NCBI GenBank assembly: GCA_034437615.1 | Contig: DAOTTW010000084.1 | Coordinates: 3,873 to 67,872, forward strand | Direction of reading: 5' to 3' | Length of the DNA stretch: 64,000 bases | From: DAOTTW01 sp034437615 | Lineage (GTDB): Bacteria; Chloroflexota; Anaerolineae; Aggregatilineales; Phototrophicaceae | Part shown: positions 17,608 through 26,863 of the stretch, piece after piece | Layout of the letters: each line of letters opens with the position of its first letter | Numbering within the stretch: the first letter of the stretch is position 1 | Position numbers and translations under genes: made by a program | The notes under the pieces: model-generated | Seen by the model: the letters and a program-made list of their open reading frames with translations, nothing else | The model's database searches: none | What the model was told of the DNA's origin: nothing

Positions 17608-17613
17608 ATTATA
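17608..17613 (-). promoter_or_regulatory. -10 box for the exported operon
   Basis: A consensus TATAAT on the minus strand, 39 nt before the operon's first ATG (17569). No good -35 lies at 16-18 nt, so the promoter may need an activator or another sigma factor. Confidence 0.45.
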
Positions 17614-17687
17614 AACCCATTCTTGTTTCGTGCTTTCGCGTTCACCATGCGTCAGCATGACGCCAGCCATACGCCGCCATACGACTA

Positions 17688-17696
17688 TGCTATAGT
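17688..17696 (+). promoter_or_regulatory. Extended -10 promoter (TGCTATAGT) for the SH3/FecR-like gene
   Basis: A TGn extended -10 with TATAGT at 17691-17696, 36 nt before ATG 17733. There is no clear -35, as is usual for extended -10 promoters. Confidence 0.5.
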
Positions 17697-17732
17697 TTGC
17701 TCAAGGTCTTTAGTTCAAAGGATGGCCATAGC

Positions 17733-19394
17733 ATGTTCAATCAACGAGTTGGTACTTTGGTCCTTATCTTGTTCACGAGCATTTTTGTCCCAGCGATTGC
17801 AAGTGCACAGGATGTTACGTCTTGCCCTGCGAATGTTTTACTAGCTTCTGGGCGTGCAAGTGCGGCCTGTGCAAATGTGGTAGCTGGGCAAGCCTGCTAC
17901 GGAAATGGCGATGTCAATGCTTCTTTGTGGTCTACTGATGTTGCGCTGCTGCAACCAGGACAGCGGGTCAGTGTCGAACAGGTCGCAGAAATCCGCACAC
18001 AGTCTGATGTCGCGTCAAATCAGTGGAGTGTGGCCACAATGCGCCTGCGGTTCGGAGAGGGCGAAGCAGCAAAAGACACATATGCTCTGATTTTTGGCAA
18101 TGTCAGCATTACAAACCGTATTCAGCCATTCCCGACTATGCGCGTGGAATCTGGCGGCCTGCTGAATGTCCGCGTTGAACCTACTGCTGATGCGGACATC
18201 ATCGAGCAATTCGGCATCCGTACGACGTTCACTGCAAATGGCATTAGCAATGATGGCGCATGGGTGCGGGTCCGGTTGCCCGATAGCGATCAGTTGGGGT
18301 GGGCTGCGCGTGATCTGGTTAACCCACGAGGGGACATTATGAGCCTGGATGTGGTCGCAGTCGGCCAGGAAACTGCAAATGCGTTTGAGGTAATGACGCT
18401 GGCAACTGGGCAAGCTGATGCATTTTGTGAGCAGGCAACAGAAAGTGGCATCTTGCTACAATCGCCAGATGTCGAAGACCCTGTGCAACTTAAAATTAAC
18501 GGTATTGACGTGCGTTTTGCCGGGACAATTTACCTGCAAACACAGACCGCAGATACGGACACTGCGCTAGTGATACATACGCTGGATGGTTCAGCAGGTA
18601 TCCATGATGAGACTGATATAGCCCAATTCATCTTAGCAGGCAGTCGTGCCGTCTTGCAATTAGGGGAGCGTATCGACATTGAGCCATATGATTTGAGCGC
18701 AATGCAAGCTCTGCCTGTGAACAATTTGCCTGTGCGTTTTGCAATAGCTGAGCCGACAAGCGACGTTAGCGTGCCAGTCTGGGCTATCGAACCGACGGCC
18801 ATACCGACGGCCGACCCGGCAATTGAACGCAATCGCTGCACATTTACAGTCATTAGAAACGCCAATTTATATGCAGGACCGGGCACAATTTACGAAGTCA
18901 TCAACAACGTTTCAGCGGGGACACGAGTAAATCCAGTGCTGGAAACGCCTGACGCTGATGGTGCGGCATGGTGGCAATTACGCGGTAGCAACTGGATTGC
19001 GGCGCGTGATGTCGAGGTATCTGAGGCTTGCGAGCCTGTGCCAAGATCACAAATAGTTGATGCACCGAGGTTTAATACACTATCACTGGAGACCTGCGAG
19101 ACGAGCAATGGCCCGTTACGCGCTGGTCAACGTGTGACGATTACCTTTGTGCCACCTTCGTGGTCAACGCTTGAGGAAGCAAGGCTTGCGACCAGTGTCA
19201 GCCCTGGGGCAGTCATTATCGACAATCGGCAATATCTGCCGACTTACGCTTCTGCACCTATTAAGTTATCTGACGAAGCTTATATCCGCGAGTTCAGCGC
19301 TGATTGGGTACCTGATGCGGGAACTTATCGTATTGTCGGGGCACGGCGATCGTATCTGTTGATTTGCAATCTGACGATTCCGCTAGGGCCGTAA
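17733..19394 (+). CDS. Secreted protein: Cys-rich N-domain, two SH3, FecR-like middle
   Basis: 553 residues from ATG 17733 (MFNQRVGT), with AAAGGA (17717-17722) 10 nt upstream; the frame from 17697 starts inside the promoter. The signal peptide ends ASA before QDV. Residues ~27-130 form a Cys-containing domain with QACYGNGDVNA and later NQWSVATMRLRF, a pattern I recall from other Chloroflexota secreted proteins. SH3 domain one is at about 135-205 (GLLNVRVEPTADADII). A FecR-like beta region follows at about 225-325 (PVQLKINGIDVRFAGTIYLQ, VIHTLDGSAGI). SH3 domain two is at about 370-440 (ANLYAGPGTIYEVI). A final Cys-containing sandwich (about 455-553) ends the protein. It is probably an extracellular ligand-binding or sensory protein; it is monocistronic and divergent from the exported operon. 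Confidence 0.9.
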   Translation: MFNQRVGTLVLILFTSIFVPAIASAQDVTSCPANVLLASGRASAACANVVAGQACYGNGDVNASLWSTDVALLQPGQRVSVEQVAEIRTQSDVASNQWSVATMRLRFGEGEAAKDTYALIFGNVSITNRIQPFPTMRVESGGLLNVRVEPTADADIIEQFGIRTTFTANGISNDGAWVRVRLPDSDQLGWAARDLVNPRGDIMSLDVVAVGQETANAFEVMTLATGQADAFCEQATESGILLQSPDVEDPVQLKINGIDVRFAGTIYLQTQTADTDTALVIHTLDGSAGIHDETDIAQFILAGSRAVLQLGERIDIEPYDLSAMQALPVNNLPVRFAIAEPTSDVSVPVWAIEPTAIPTADPAIERNRCTFTVIRNANLYAGPGTIYEVINNVSAGTRVNPVLETPDADGAAWWQLRGSNWIAARDVEVSEACEPVPRSQIVDAPRFNTLSLETCETSNGPLRAGQRVTITFVPPSWSTLEEARLATSVSPGAVIIDNRQYLPTYASAPIKLSDEAYIREFSADWVPDAGTYRIVGARRSYLLICNLTIPLGP

Positions 19395-19443
19395 GGCACA
19401 GCAAGGATGTGATTTGCCTGTTTAGGTCACGCATGTTGCTAAC

Positions 19444-19463
19444 CGGGTGCAAAAATGCACCCG
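19444..19463. repeat. Perfect 8-bp hairpin between secreted-protein gene and nuclease gene
   Basis: CGGGTGCA (19444-19451), an AAAA loop and TGCACCCG (19456-19463). There is no T-run on either side. It may be a terminator for the gene ending at 19394, but it also covers the -35 region of the next gene, so it could be an operator. Confidence 0.65.
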
Positions 19464-19467
19464 CTAA

Positions 19468-19476
19468 TGCTACAAT
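19468..19476 (+). promoter_or_regulatory. Extended -10 promoter (TGCTACAAT) for the beta-CASP gene
   Basis: TGC followed by TACAAT (19471-19476), about 105 nt before ATG 19581. The same TGC-TAtA(g/a)T form precedes the gene at 17733. Confidence 0.45.
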
Positions 19477-19580
19477 CAATATGACAAATTGCGACAAGAT
19501 GCTGCTTCAATAAACATACGCAAATCCTAAATTCCCCAGAAGCAGCCACAAAACAACAGCAACAAACGAGGTAATTGAGT

Positions 19581-22535
19581 ATGAAAATCACTTTTTTGGG
19601 TGGTGCTGATGAAGTCGGTGCTAGCTCAAGTCTGGTTGAAATTGGTGGTAAGCGCTTGCTGATTGATGCGGGGTTGCGTATTTCGCCCCGCACAAGTCGC
19701 GGTATTCAGAATAGCCAATTGCCGGATTTACAGATCGTCAGTCAGTCAGGTGGCCCCGACTATATTCTGGTCACACATGCACATACAGATCACACAGGCG
19801 CTTTGCCTTTGGTAACGGAGCAATATCCGCATACACCCGTGATTATGACGCGCCCTACTGAAGCCTTGACGCGTACCCTGCAAAAAGACGCCCAGAAAAT
19901 CATGAAGGGCAAGCAAGAAGAAGAGGGGGAGTTACCCTTATTCGATCAGGTTTCGGTTGATACGCTATTCGATAGCGTGCAAGAAGTCGAATTCCGGCAG
20001 CCACTTAAGCTCGGTGATAACCTCCAGGTCACGTACTACGTTTCCGGGCATATCGCGGGCGCAGCGCTGCTGGTACTGGAAAGCCCAGAGGGTACATTTG
20101 TTATGTCCGGCGACATCTCAGTATCCGAGCAACGCACGGTCAACAGCATCGATGTGCCCCGGATAAAAGCGGATGCGCTGGTACTGGAAAGTACGTATGG
20201 TGGTCGGCTCCATGCAGAGCGGCGCGGCGAAGAACTGCGGTTGATCGAGACGCTGCAACGTATTATCGAGCGCGGCGGCAAGGTGCTGATTCCGGCATTT
20301 GCGTTGGGGCGTGCACAGGAGGTCATCCAGATTATCCTGGCGTATCGTGATCGGCTTGATGTGCCTGTGTACGTCGATGGTATGGTGCGTAGCGTGTGCG
20401 ATAGCTACGCACGTTTTGCCGATTTGCTGCCCGCAAAGACCGTCAAAGTATCCGGAGAGGATCACCTTTTCTTCCGCGAGAAAATCAAGCCGATTCGTAG
20501 CAGTAAACACCGCGAGGAAATTGCACGCGGCGGCACAGCGTGCGTCGTCGTGGCATCCAGCGGTATGTTGACAGGTGGCGCATCGGTTGTATACGCGAAG
20601 CACTTCGCGCCGCAACCAGAAAATGCCATTTTGCTAACAGGTTATCAGGACGAAGAAGCGCCTGGTCGCTTTTTGCAGCGCATCATGCGCGAGCAAGAAG
20701 AAGGCGAAACCCCAACATTGAAGTTAGGCGATTCACAGGTGAAGGTGCGCTGCGAGGTCGGCACGTATTCGCTATCCGCCCACGCGGACGAACAGGAGTT
20801 AGTCAATATTGCGCAGGCGATGAAGGCCAGTGAGGTAATGCTTGTGCACGGCGATCATGGCGCACGTCACAGCCTTGCGACAGCGCTTAGGCGCCGCAGT
20901 ATCATCACGACCACGCCAAAAATCGGCACAGAACGCGAATTCAAGATTAAGGCAAAGCCCTGGGCTGTGGGTGCACAGGTGAAGAAAGGCAGCCGTGCAG
21001 AATCGGTTGATGTGGAGAAGCTATGGGAAAGCATGAAGGATCAGCACGCAAATAACTTCTTTAGTCTGCGCGAGCTATCCCAGGTGTGGTGGGGCGATAA
21101 CAGCCGCGAAAAAGAGATGGCACAGGCTCTAGAGCAACTCGATAACATCTATTTTTCGGCAGATTGGCGCAACAAAACGACGTTCCGTGTGCAAACCCAA
21201 GATCAGGTTGAGCGCACCAAGCGCCGCCGCGCCATTATGATGCAGAACCCGAATATCGTCGGCAAGCTCATCGTGATGCGCAACAGCAACAATCAACCGC
21301 GCATTGGCTTGGTGAAAAACGCAGATATTGACAGCTTTGAGGCTATCGTGCAGGGGTCGAAAGGCTCACGCTTCCCAGCAGATGCGTTGTTGTGGGTCAT
21401 TGGTGATTGGGCAGGCGTTGAAGGGGTAGAGGGCGGCAGCCGCAAGCAGATGAACGAGTTGCTGAAAGCTGCTAAGGCTGTGCAAGATGTGATCTTGCCC
21501 TTCACCGCACGCCAGCAGCTTGTTGAAGCTGAGGAAGCAGTCGATCCGAATGACTTGTTGCCAGAAACTTTGCCTGAAGGCGTTGATAAGCAAACGGCAC
21601 TGGTGGCGATTGTGTTGGGCCTTGCTCATGATGGTGCGGTGCTGGACGACGATGGTTTGCGCCCTACACGCGCTAAAGAACACGGTCCAGTGGAGCAGAA
21701 TGAAGCACGAGAGATTGCTATGAAAGCGTTTCCTGATGAAGCCCGCCTACGCAAAGTCGGTATCGAAGTGGCACGCAAGCGCCTCGTGCTGTCATTTGAC
21801 TTTCCGCAGGCAGCCCAACGACAATACGCCGAAATCATTGATGCGCTCATCGACCAAACAGGCTGGGATGTCCAAGTGCGGCAAACCGTTAACCAACAAG
21901 CGCTATCTGAAGTGGTGGCCGAACTGATGCCAGAAGATGCACAAATCACCAAAGGCCCTTCATACTACATGGATAAGCGTGAGGTCCATGCGCGTTTCGA
22001 TGGACTGGAAGACCCAAAGGACTTAGCGCAGCGTTTCAAAGATATGACAGACTTCCGTTTAGTGGTCGATCAGCCAAGTAGCAACGGTAGCGGCGAAAAT
22101 GCTGAAGGGCAAGATGCACCTGCTGCGTCCATTCCGGAAGGCAAGCATAAAATGGAGATCAACGCGGCGTATGGCCTGATCCGTCATGCGTTGGATGAGC
22201 ACGGCTTGAACAAGGCTAGCTTAAAGCAGGGGCAGATCGTGCTAACGTTTATCTCGCCACAGGTCGGTGAGCGACATATGGAAAAGATCAATGAGCTATC
22301 GCAGCAAACAGGATATGCCATCTCGGTTCATCCACACCCTAACCAACAGCAAATCCTGACGACTGCGAAAAAGCTGTTGTCGCGGGCAGGTATGAGCATT
22401 CGGAAAGGGCCAGGTATCCACACAGACCGGGGTGAGGTCAGTGTTGCGCTGGAAGAACAGCCTTCTGAGCAGAGCATTACACCCGTTTCAGAGCGCTTTG
22501 AGCATGAGACGGGTTATAAGCTCTCTTTGGATTAA
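19581..22535 (+). CDS. MBL-fold/beta-CASP nuclease with duplicated C-terminal domain
   Basis: 984 residues, roughly twice the size of a plain MBL/beta-CASP nuclease. ATG 19581 has GAGG 9-10 nt upstream; the in-frame TTG at 19575 is too close to that site. Residues 1-200 are the metallo-beta-lactamase fold with metal motif HAHTDH (66-71) and FVMSGDIS. Residues ~200-460 are the beta-CASP region with SGMLTGG and SAHADEQEL, pointing to the CPSF/YSH1-like group (COG1236), which cleaves RNA or trims its ends. Metal ligands look intact. About 460-690 is unrecognised (KRRRAIMMQNPNIVGKLIVM). The end carries two copies of an unknown ~110-residue domain (about 720-825 and 860-975). It is probably cytoplasmic, acting in RNA processing or decay, with added RNA-binding domains (inference). 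Confidence 0.9.
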   Translation: MKITFLGGADEVGASSSLVEIGGKRLLIDAGLRISPRTSRGIQNSQLPDLQIVSQSGGPDYILVTHAHTDHTGALPLVTEQYPHTPVIMTRPTEALTRTLQKDAQKIMKGKQEEEGELPLFDQVSVDTLFDSVQEVEFRQPLKLGDNLQVTYYVSGHIAGAALLVLESPEGTFVMSGDISVSEQRTVNSIDVPRIKADALVLESTYGGRLHAERRGEELRLIETLQRIIERGGKVLIPAFALGRAQEVIQIILAYRDRLDVPVYVDGMVRSVCDSYARFADLLPAKTVKVSGEDHLFFREKIKPIRSSKHREEIARGGTACVVVASSGMLTGGASVVYAKHFAPQPENAILLTGYQDEEAPGRFLQRIMREQEEGETPTLKLGDSQVKVRCEVGTYSLSAHADEQELVNIAQAMKASEVMLVHGDHGARHSLATALRRRSIITTTPKIGTEREFKIKAKPWAVGAQVKKGSRAESVDVEKLWESMKDQHANNFFSLRELSQVWWGDNSREKEMAQALEQLDNIYFSADWRNKTTFRVQTQDQVERTKRRRAIMMQNPNIVGKLIVMRNSNNQPRIGLVKNADIDSFEAIVQGSKGSRFPADALLWVIGDWAGVEGVEGGSRKQMNELLKAAKAVQDVILPFTARQQLVEAEEAVDPNDLLPETLPEGVDKQTALVAIVLGLAHDGAVLDDDGLRPTRAKEHGPVEQNEAREIAMKAFPDEARLRKVGIEVARKRLVLSFDFPQAAQRQYAEIIDALIDQTGWDVQVRQTVNQQALSEVVAELMPEDAQITKGPSYYMDKREVHARFDGLEDPKDLAQRFKDMTDFRLVVDQPSSNGSGENAEGQDAPAASIPEGKHKMEINAAYGLIRHALDEHGLNKASLKQGQIVLTFISPQVGERHMEKINELSQQTGYAISVHPHPNQQQILTTAKKLLSRAGMSIRKGPGIHTDRGEVSVALEEQPSEQSITPVSERFEHETGYKLSLD

Positions 22536-22652
22536 GTGATTTGCGACCCATCGGCAGATACAGTAGACTTTAGCTGTGGAAAAGGCTTGATTATGTTGTC
22601 AATATAAACTCTGTAAGGTAGCGTTTGAATTGAAATAGGGATAACTTCGACG

Positions 22653-23588
22653 ATGACATCAACGACTCGTCCATCACGCTTAGCAGCGTGGTATTCAGCA
22701 ACACGCCCGCGTGTTTTCGTGGCCTCGTTTGTCCCGATGGGCCTTGCGGCGGTCGTTGCGCTTCAAGACAACGTGTTTAATCCTGTGATATTCGTGCTCG
22801 CTTTGCTTGGTGTGATGCTTTTACAAACAGCGGCGAACCTTGTGAATGAATACGCTGATTATCGAAGAGGCGCGGATACGCTTAAGCAGGCTGGCCAGGG
22901 CATGACAATCAAGAACAAGGTACTGCCACCGGAACACGTCCGCAACGGTGCGATTGTGTCTGTCGTGGGCGGGTCTTTGATCGGCATCTTCATTTTGTCG
23001 CAAAGCGGCCCATTGCTGTGGTTTATCGGCATCGGTGGGGTGTTGGTTGCGGTCACGTATACGGCTGGTCCGTTACCGCTCGCTTATAACGGTTTGGGTG
23101 AAGTGGCAGCAGGTATTTTTATGGGGCCGATGATCGTCTTGGGAGCCTACTATTCGATGTTCCCTGAATTGAACACTGACAAGGCAATCGAGCTTATACT
23201 GTTATCCTTTCCTGTGATGCTCATGACGGCGGCAATCCTGCACGCGAACAACATCCGTGACCTTGATGCGGACCGTTCGGTGAATAAGCGTACACTGGCG
23301 GTGATGTTGGGTTTACGCTTTGCGCGGATCGAATATGCTGTGTTAGTAATCGGCACTTACGTATCGCAGATCGTGTTAATTGTCGTTGGCTGGATGCCTG
23401 TAACGACCTTGCTGACGTTTCTCACGTTGACGGAAGCCGCTCGCCTAATCCGCATAATCAACACAGAGACAAATCCAGAAGCGCTGCACGCTGCACAAGG
23501 CGCGACAGCGCGTTTACATGGTCGGATTGGCTTCTTGCTGGTTATTAGCTGGGTCGTCTGGCTTTTAGGGCTGCTGGTATTCGACTAA
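22653..23588 (+). CDS. menA: MenA-type prenyltransferase (UbiA superfamily)
   Basis: 311 residues, normal for MenA. ATG 22653 begins a short cytoplasmic N-terminus (RPSRLAAWYSATRPR) followed by eight or nine membrane segments. Both Asp-rich motifs are present: NLVNEYADYRRGADT (about 72-86) and NNIRDLDADRSVNKRT (about 200-215), which bind the prenyl diphosphate through magnesium. The spacing and the NNxRD form match 1,4-dihydroxy-2-naphthoate polyprenyltransferase, the membrane step of menaquinone synthesis. Other UbiA enzymes cannot be fully excluded. No other men genes are nearby. The ribosome-binding site is weak (ATAGGGATAAC). Confidence 0.87.
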   Translation: MTSTTRPSRLAAWYSATRPRVFVASFVPMGLAAVVALQDNVFNPVIFVLALLGVMLLQTAANLVNEYADYRRGADTLKQAGQGMTIKNKVLPPEHVRNGAIVSVVGGSLIGIFILSQSGPLLWFIGIGGVLVAVTYTAGPLPLAYNGLGEVAAGIFMGPMIVLGAYYSMFPELNTDKAIELILLSFPVMLMTAAILHANNIRDLDADRSVNKRTLAVMLGLRFARIEYAVLVIGTYVSQIVLIVVGWMPVTTLLTFLTLTEAARLIRIINTETNPEALHAAQGATARLHGRIGFLLVISWVVWLLGLLVFD

Positions 23589-23724
23589 TGCACGTTGGCG
23601 CAAACGATACTCAACGAGTTATTTATCCTTTCACAGCCTTTTTATGGTCGGCGGCGTAGTCTTCAAGGTTCATTCGTATTACGATAAACTCAATTTTATC
23701 CTGTAGGTATCGGAACGTATCCTT

Positions 23725-26277
23725 ATGAGCGGTTTGGTGGGCAGGACGATTCGCAGTTATCAACTGGTCGAGCAAATCGGGGCTGGCGTACCGTCGTTGG
23801 TTTTTCGTGCGAAGCGTGATGGCCAGCGAGATGTGGCGGTCAAGGTGGTCTTGCCCGAATTTGCGAATCGGCCTGAGTTCATCCGGCGCTTTGAGGCTGA
23901 GGTTCGCCTTGTTATGCGTCTATCGCATCCACATATTGTCTCATTCTCGGATTATTGGCGCGACCCGTCAGGGGCTTACTTAGTGATGCCATTGATGCAG
24001 AGTAGCTTGCGCGAAGTGATTGACGCTCATCCAAGTGGTATGGCGCTTAAGCCCGTCTTACGTATTGTTGAACAAATTGCATCTGGTCTGATACTGGCAC
24101 ACAGCGAAGGTATTGTCCACCGGGATATTAAACCGGGCAACATCCTGCTTGACCAAGAGAATAACGCTTATCTAAGTGATTTCGGCATTGCCAAGATTTT
24201 GACTGAGACAGAAGAACATGATTTGCGTTCGCAGTTGCTCCAGGGTACACCGACCTACATTTCACCAGAACAGGTGACGGGTGATGACATCACACCGCAG
24301 GCGGATATCTATGCTCTGGGGCTGGTCATCTTCGAGATGCTAACGGGTCGCAAGGCGTTTGATTCTGACAATGCGGCAACACTTATACGCCAACATGTCG
24401 AAGCGTCTTTTCCCTCTGCTCACGGCTTGAACCCCGCTTTGCCGGAGAAAATTGATGTCGTCTTGCAGCGCATGGTCGCGAAGCAACCCAAAGACCGCTA
24501 TAGCGACACACGGAGCTTGTTCATTGAATTACAGGCTGTGTTGACGAGGGCAGACCTGAAGAAAACACAAGAATCCCCTGGCTTGGATGTAGGATTACCA
24601 GTCAATCCCTATCGCGGCTTATGGCCATTTGACGAAGCTGATGACGATAACTTTTTTGGCCGCGACAAACTGGTTGACCGTTTACTCGCTCGATTAGGAG
24701 ACATTCACGGTTACGGGCGTTTCCTTGCGCTGGTGGGGGCGCGTGGTGTTGGTAAAACGAGTATTTTGAACGCGGGTTTAATCCCTGCTTTGCGGAATGG
24801 TCGTTCTACAGTTGAGCAGAACTGGTACATCGCACAGATGACACCGGGAACAGCACCGCTAAAAAAACTTCAATATGCGCTTGTGTCCCTTTCTCAAGAT
24901 GCAGACCTTGATGTGTTAGTCGAGCAGTTGCAAGACTCACATACAGCGTTGGACGCAGTGATTGAGCAGTTATTGCCCGATCAGTCACCATTGCTGCTGA
25001 TTATCGACCAGTTTGAGGAAGTTTTTGCTCATACGGTTGAACAACAAGAGCGCAAACGTATCTTATCCCTCATCCACAAGGCTGTGACAGCACCGCAGGG
25101 GCGCATCTGGATCGTGATTGCGGTACGTGCAGATTACATCACGCGCTTATTGCAAATTGACGGTTATGGCGATTTACTACAACAGCGAACCGAATTTGTC
25201 CTGTCGCTTGCGCCTCATGAGCTAGAGCTGGCCATCGCTGGACCGGCACAACGACTGGGCTTGGACGTCGATCGTGATCTGCAAAAAGTCGCGCTGGCAC
25301 ATGTACGCGGTGAAACGGACGCATTATCTTTGCTGCAATTTGCACTGCGCGAAACATTTGATGCAAGGTCCAACAATCATCTCACGTTATCCGAATATAT
25401 GTCGCGTGGTGGCGCACTCAAAGCCCTCTCGCAGCGTTGCGAAGACATATTCAGCGCATTAGATGAAAATGGCCAACAAGCTATGTACCTGTTGCTGACG
25501 GAAATGAGCCAACCGACAGAACGAAACCAGGGAACCATTTTATGCAGTCTATCCTGGCCTACATTCCGTGCGTTAGCAGAGCAACAGCCGCAAGTCGTTC
25601 AGGTGCGTGATTTGCTGGTGAATTATCGTATTTTGCAAATCACTCGTGATCCTAAAACACGCGAACCCCTTGTGATACTGCCCAATGAGGTTTTGCTACA
25701 TCGCTGGGATCGCTTGCGTGGTTGGTTGTCTGAGCGCGATGACGACGGCAATACGGATGTGATGGAAAGGCGCTTAATCCGTGAAAGACGCATACGCCGG
25801 CAATTGCAGGGGCTTGTAGCGTTGCTGCTGATCGTCTTCGGTATCTCTGTGGGTGCGGCGTGGACCATTGCACAACAAGGCCAGCAAACGCAACAGCAGT
25901 ACGGTGCTTCTGTTACGCAGGTTGCAGCATTGGCGACAGAATCCGCAGCCCTACAACAAGAGCTACAGGACGAGCGACAACAGACTGATGTGCGTGCACT
26001 GGAAACAGATAGCCGTCGCTTGGCATTTTATGTCACACAGGCGCTCATTGCAGACGACGATGAGCTAGCCCGTGCATTAGCTGTGGCGGCGGTTGATGTT
26101 GAGGACCCGCCAGCGTATGCAGTCGAGTTGCTTGCGTTCTTACTAGGCGTCGAAGACGAAACGACGCCCAGCGCTGTTGAGTTGCTTAATCTTGCTGACA
26201 AAGAGTTCGAAACACGCGAATTGAGTTGTGAGGAGCGCGACCTGTATCGTGTGGCACCCCTATGCGAGCAAAGGTAA
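23725..26277 (+). CDS. Ser/Thr kinase fused to nSTAND ATPase, membrane-anchored, no propeller
   Basis: 850 residues. Kinase domain (about 10-275): Lys40, HRDIKPGN with Asp134 and DFG at 152-154 are intact, but the Gly-loop is degenerate (GAGVPS instead of GxGxxG). A STAND-type NTPase (about 293-680) opens with NPYRGLWPF and FFGRD, has Walker A GARGVGKT (338-345) and Walker B LLLIIDQFEE (about 423-432). A single membrane helix (about 696-716) is followed by a Gln/Ala-rich coiled coil and a short tail. The last residues, CEERDLYRVAPLC, match the C-terminal end of the WD40 kinase at 34801. STAND proteins work as nucleotide-switched oligomeric sensors, and kinase fusions suggest a signalling output. 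It looks like the WD40 kinase with its propellers removed. Confidence 0.93.
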   Translation: MSGLVGRTIRSYQLVEQIGAGVPSLVFRAKRDGQRDVAVKVVLPEFANRPEFIRRFEAEVRLVMRLSHPHIVSFSDYWRDPSGAYLVMPLMQSSLREVIDAHPSGMALKPVLRIVEQIASGLILAHSEGIVHRDIKPGNILLDQENNAYLSDFGIAKILTETEEHDLRSQLLQGTPTYISPEQVTGDDITPQADIYALGLVIFEMLTGRKAFDSDNAATLIRQHVEASFPSAHGLNPALPEKIDVVLQRMVAKQPKDRYSDTRSLFIELQAVLTRADLKKTQESPGLDVGLPVNPYRGLWPFDEADDDNFFGRDKLVDRLLARLGDIHGYGRFLALVGARGVGKTSILNAGLIPALRNGRSTVEQNWYIAQMTPGTAPLKKLQYALVSLSQDADLDVLVEQLQDSHTALDAVIEQLLPDQSPLLLIIDQFEEVFAHTVEQQERKRILSLIHKAVTAPQGRIWIVIAVRADYITRLLQIDGYGDLLQQRTEFVLSLAPHELELAIAGPAQRLGLDVDRDLQKVALAHVRGETDALSLLQFALRETFDARSNNHLTLSEYMSRGGALKALSQRCEDIFSALDENGQQAMYLLLTEMSQPTERNQGTILCSLSWPTFRALAEQQPQVVQVRDLLVNYRILQITRDPKTREPLVILPNEVLLHRWDRLRGWLSERDDDGNTDVMERRLIRERRIRRQLQGLVALLLIVFGISVGAAWTIAQQGQQTQQQYGASVTQVAALATESAALQQELQDERQQTDVRALETDSRRLAFYVTQALIADDDELARALAVAAVDVEDPPAYAVELLAFLLGVEDETTPSAVELLNLADKEFETRELSCEERDLYRVAPLCEQR

Positions 26278-26330
26278 TGCTTTTTTCAACTAAAAAATAA
26301 GATAATTTTATCCCTACACAACCGTTGTAA

Positions 26331-26353
26331 ACCGTAGAGACACTCTATCGGGT
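26331..26353 (+). terminator. Imperfect hairpin after the kinase gene
   Basis: ACCGTAGAG pairs with CTCTA(T)CGGGT through a stem with one bulge and a 3-nt loop. It has no T-run. It lies between the plus-strand kinase and the convergent small lipoprotein. Confidence 0.35.
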
Positions 26354-26380
26354 GTCCGAGGCGGTGTAACTACTCAGCCC

Positions 26381-26728
26381 TTACCCCAAGTCCCTCATCC
26401 TGAACGTGCCTTTGGCAGGTGACTCGTCCTCCGCCAATGCCTCTCCGGTTACTGGGTTGATATTTTGTCGCATACGGTCGTTGAAATTTGTGATAATATC
26501 TGGCATGTAGGCTTGTGACTCAGACGAGTAAGCGATGAAAATGTCAATCGCGTTGTCAGGACGGGTTACGTACCCGCTGACGGCATAGTTTCCATAGCCT
26601 GCTGGTGGGCGCGGAACAGCGTTTGAATTTGCAGCACTACCGTTACCGCTTGTATTTGCTCCACAGCCTACCAGCAGCAGGCCACAGGCCGTTAGCAGCA
26701 AAATCCACGCCGTTAATTTCGTGGGCAT
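26381..26728 (-). CDS. Small lipoprotein, possible truncated solute-binding protein
   Basis: 115 residues. The N-terminus is a lipoprotein signal: LTAWILLLTACGLLLVGC with a lipobox LVGC (Cys22), then a Gly/Ser/Asn linker. The rest begins YVTRPDNAIDIFIAYSSESQ and goes on to ITNFNDRMRQNINPVTGEAL. That start resembles the first strand and helix of Chloroflexota substrate-binding (often VWA-fused) lipoproteins, which then continue for several hundred residues. Here the frame stops at 26381, and I could not find the continuation in the next ~100 bp. It is either a remnant or a real short lipoprotein. It is flanked by convergent and divergent genes, so it is monocistronic. Confidence 0.65.
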   Translation of the reverse strand: MPTKLTAWILLLTACGLLLVGCGANTSGNGSAANSNAVPRPPAGYGNYAVSGYVTRPDNAIDIFIAYSSESQAYMPDIITNFNDRMRQNINPVTGEALAEDESPAKGTFRMRDLG

Positions 26729-26863
26729 CTGACATCCTCATCAAGGAAATTGTAAAGGTGCATTGTGCGTTGCTAACAACGTGGTACACCCAGTTTCGTT
26801 TAGGTGACCGTCAGTTCACTTTAAGACTTGCACACCTGTCTAAATTTAGGGGGTAAACCGCAC

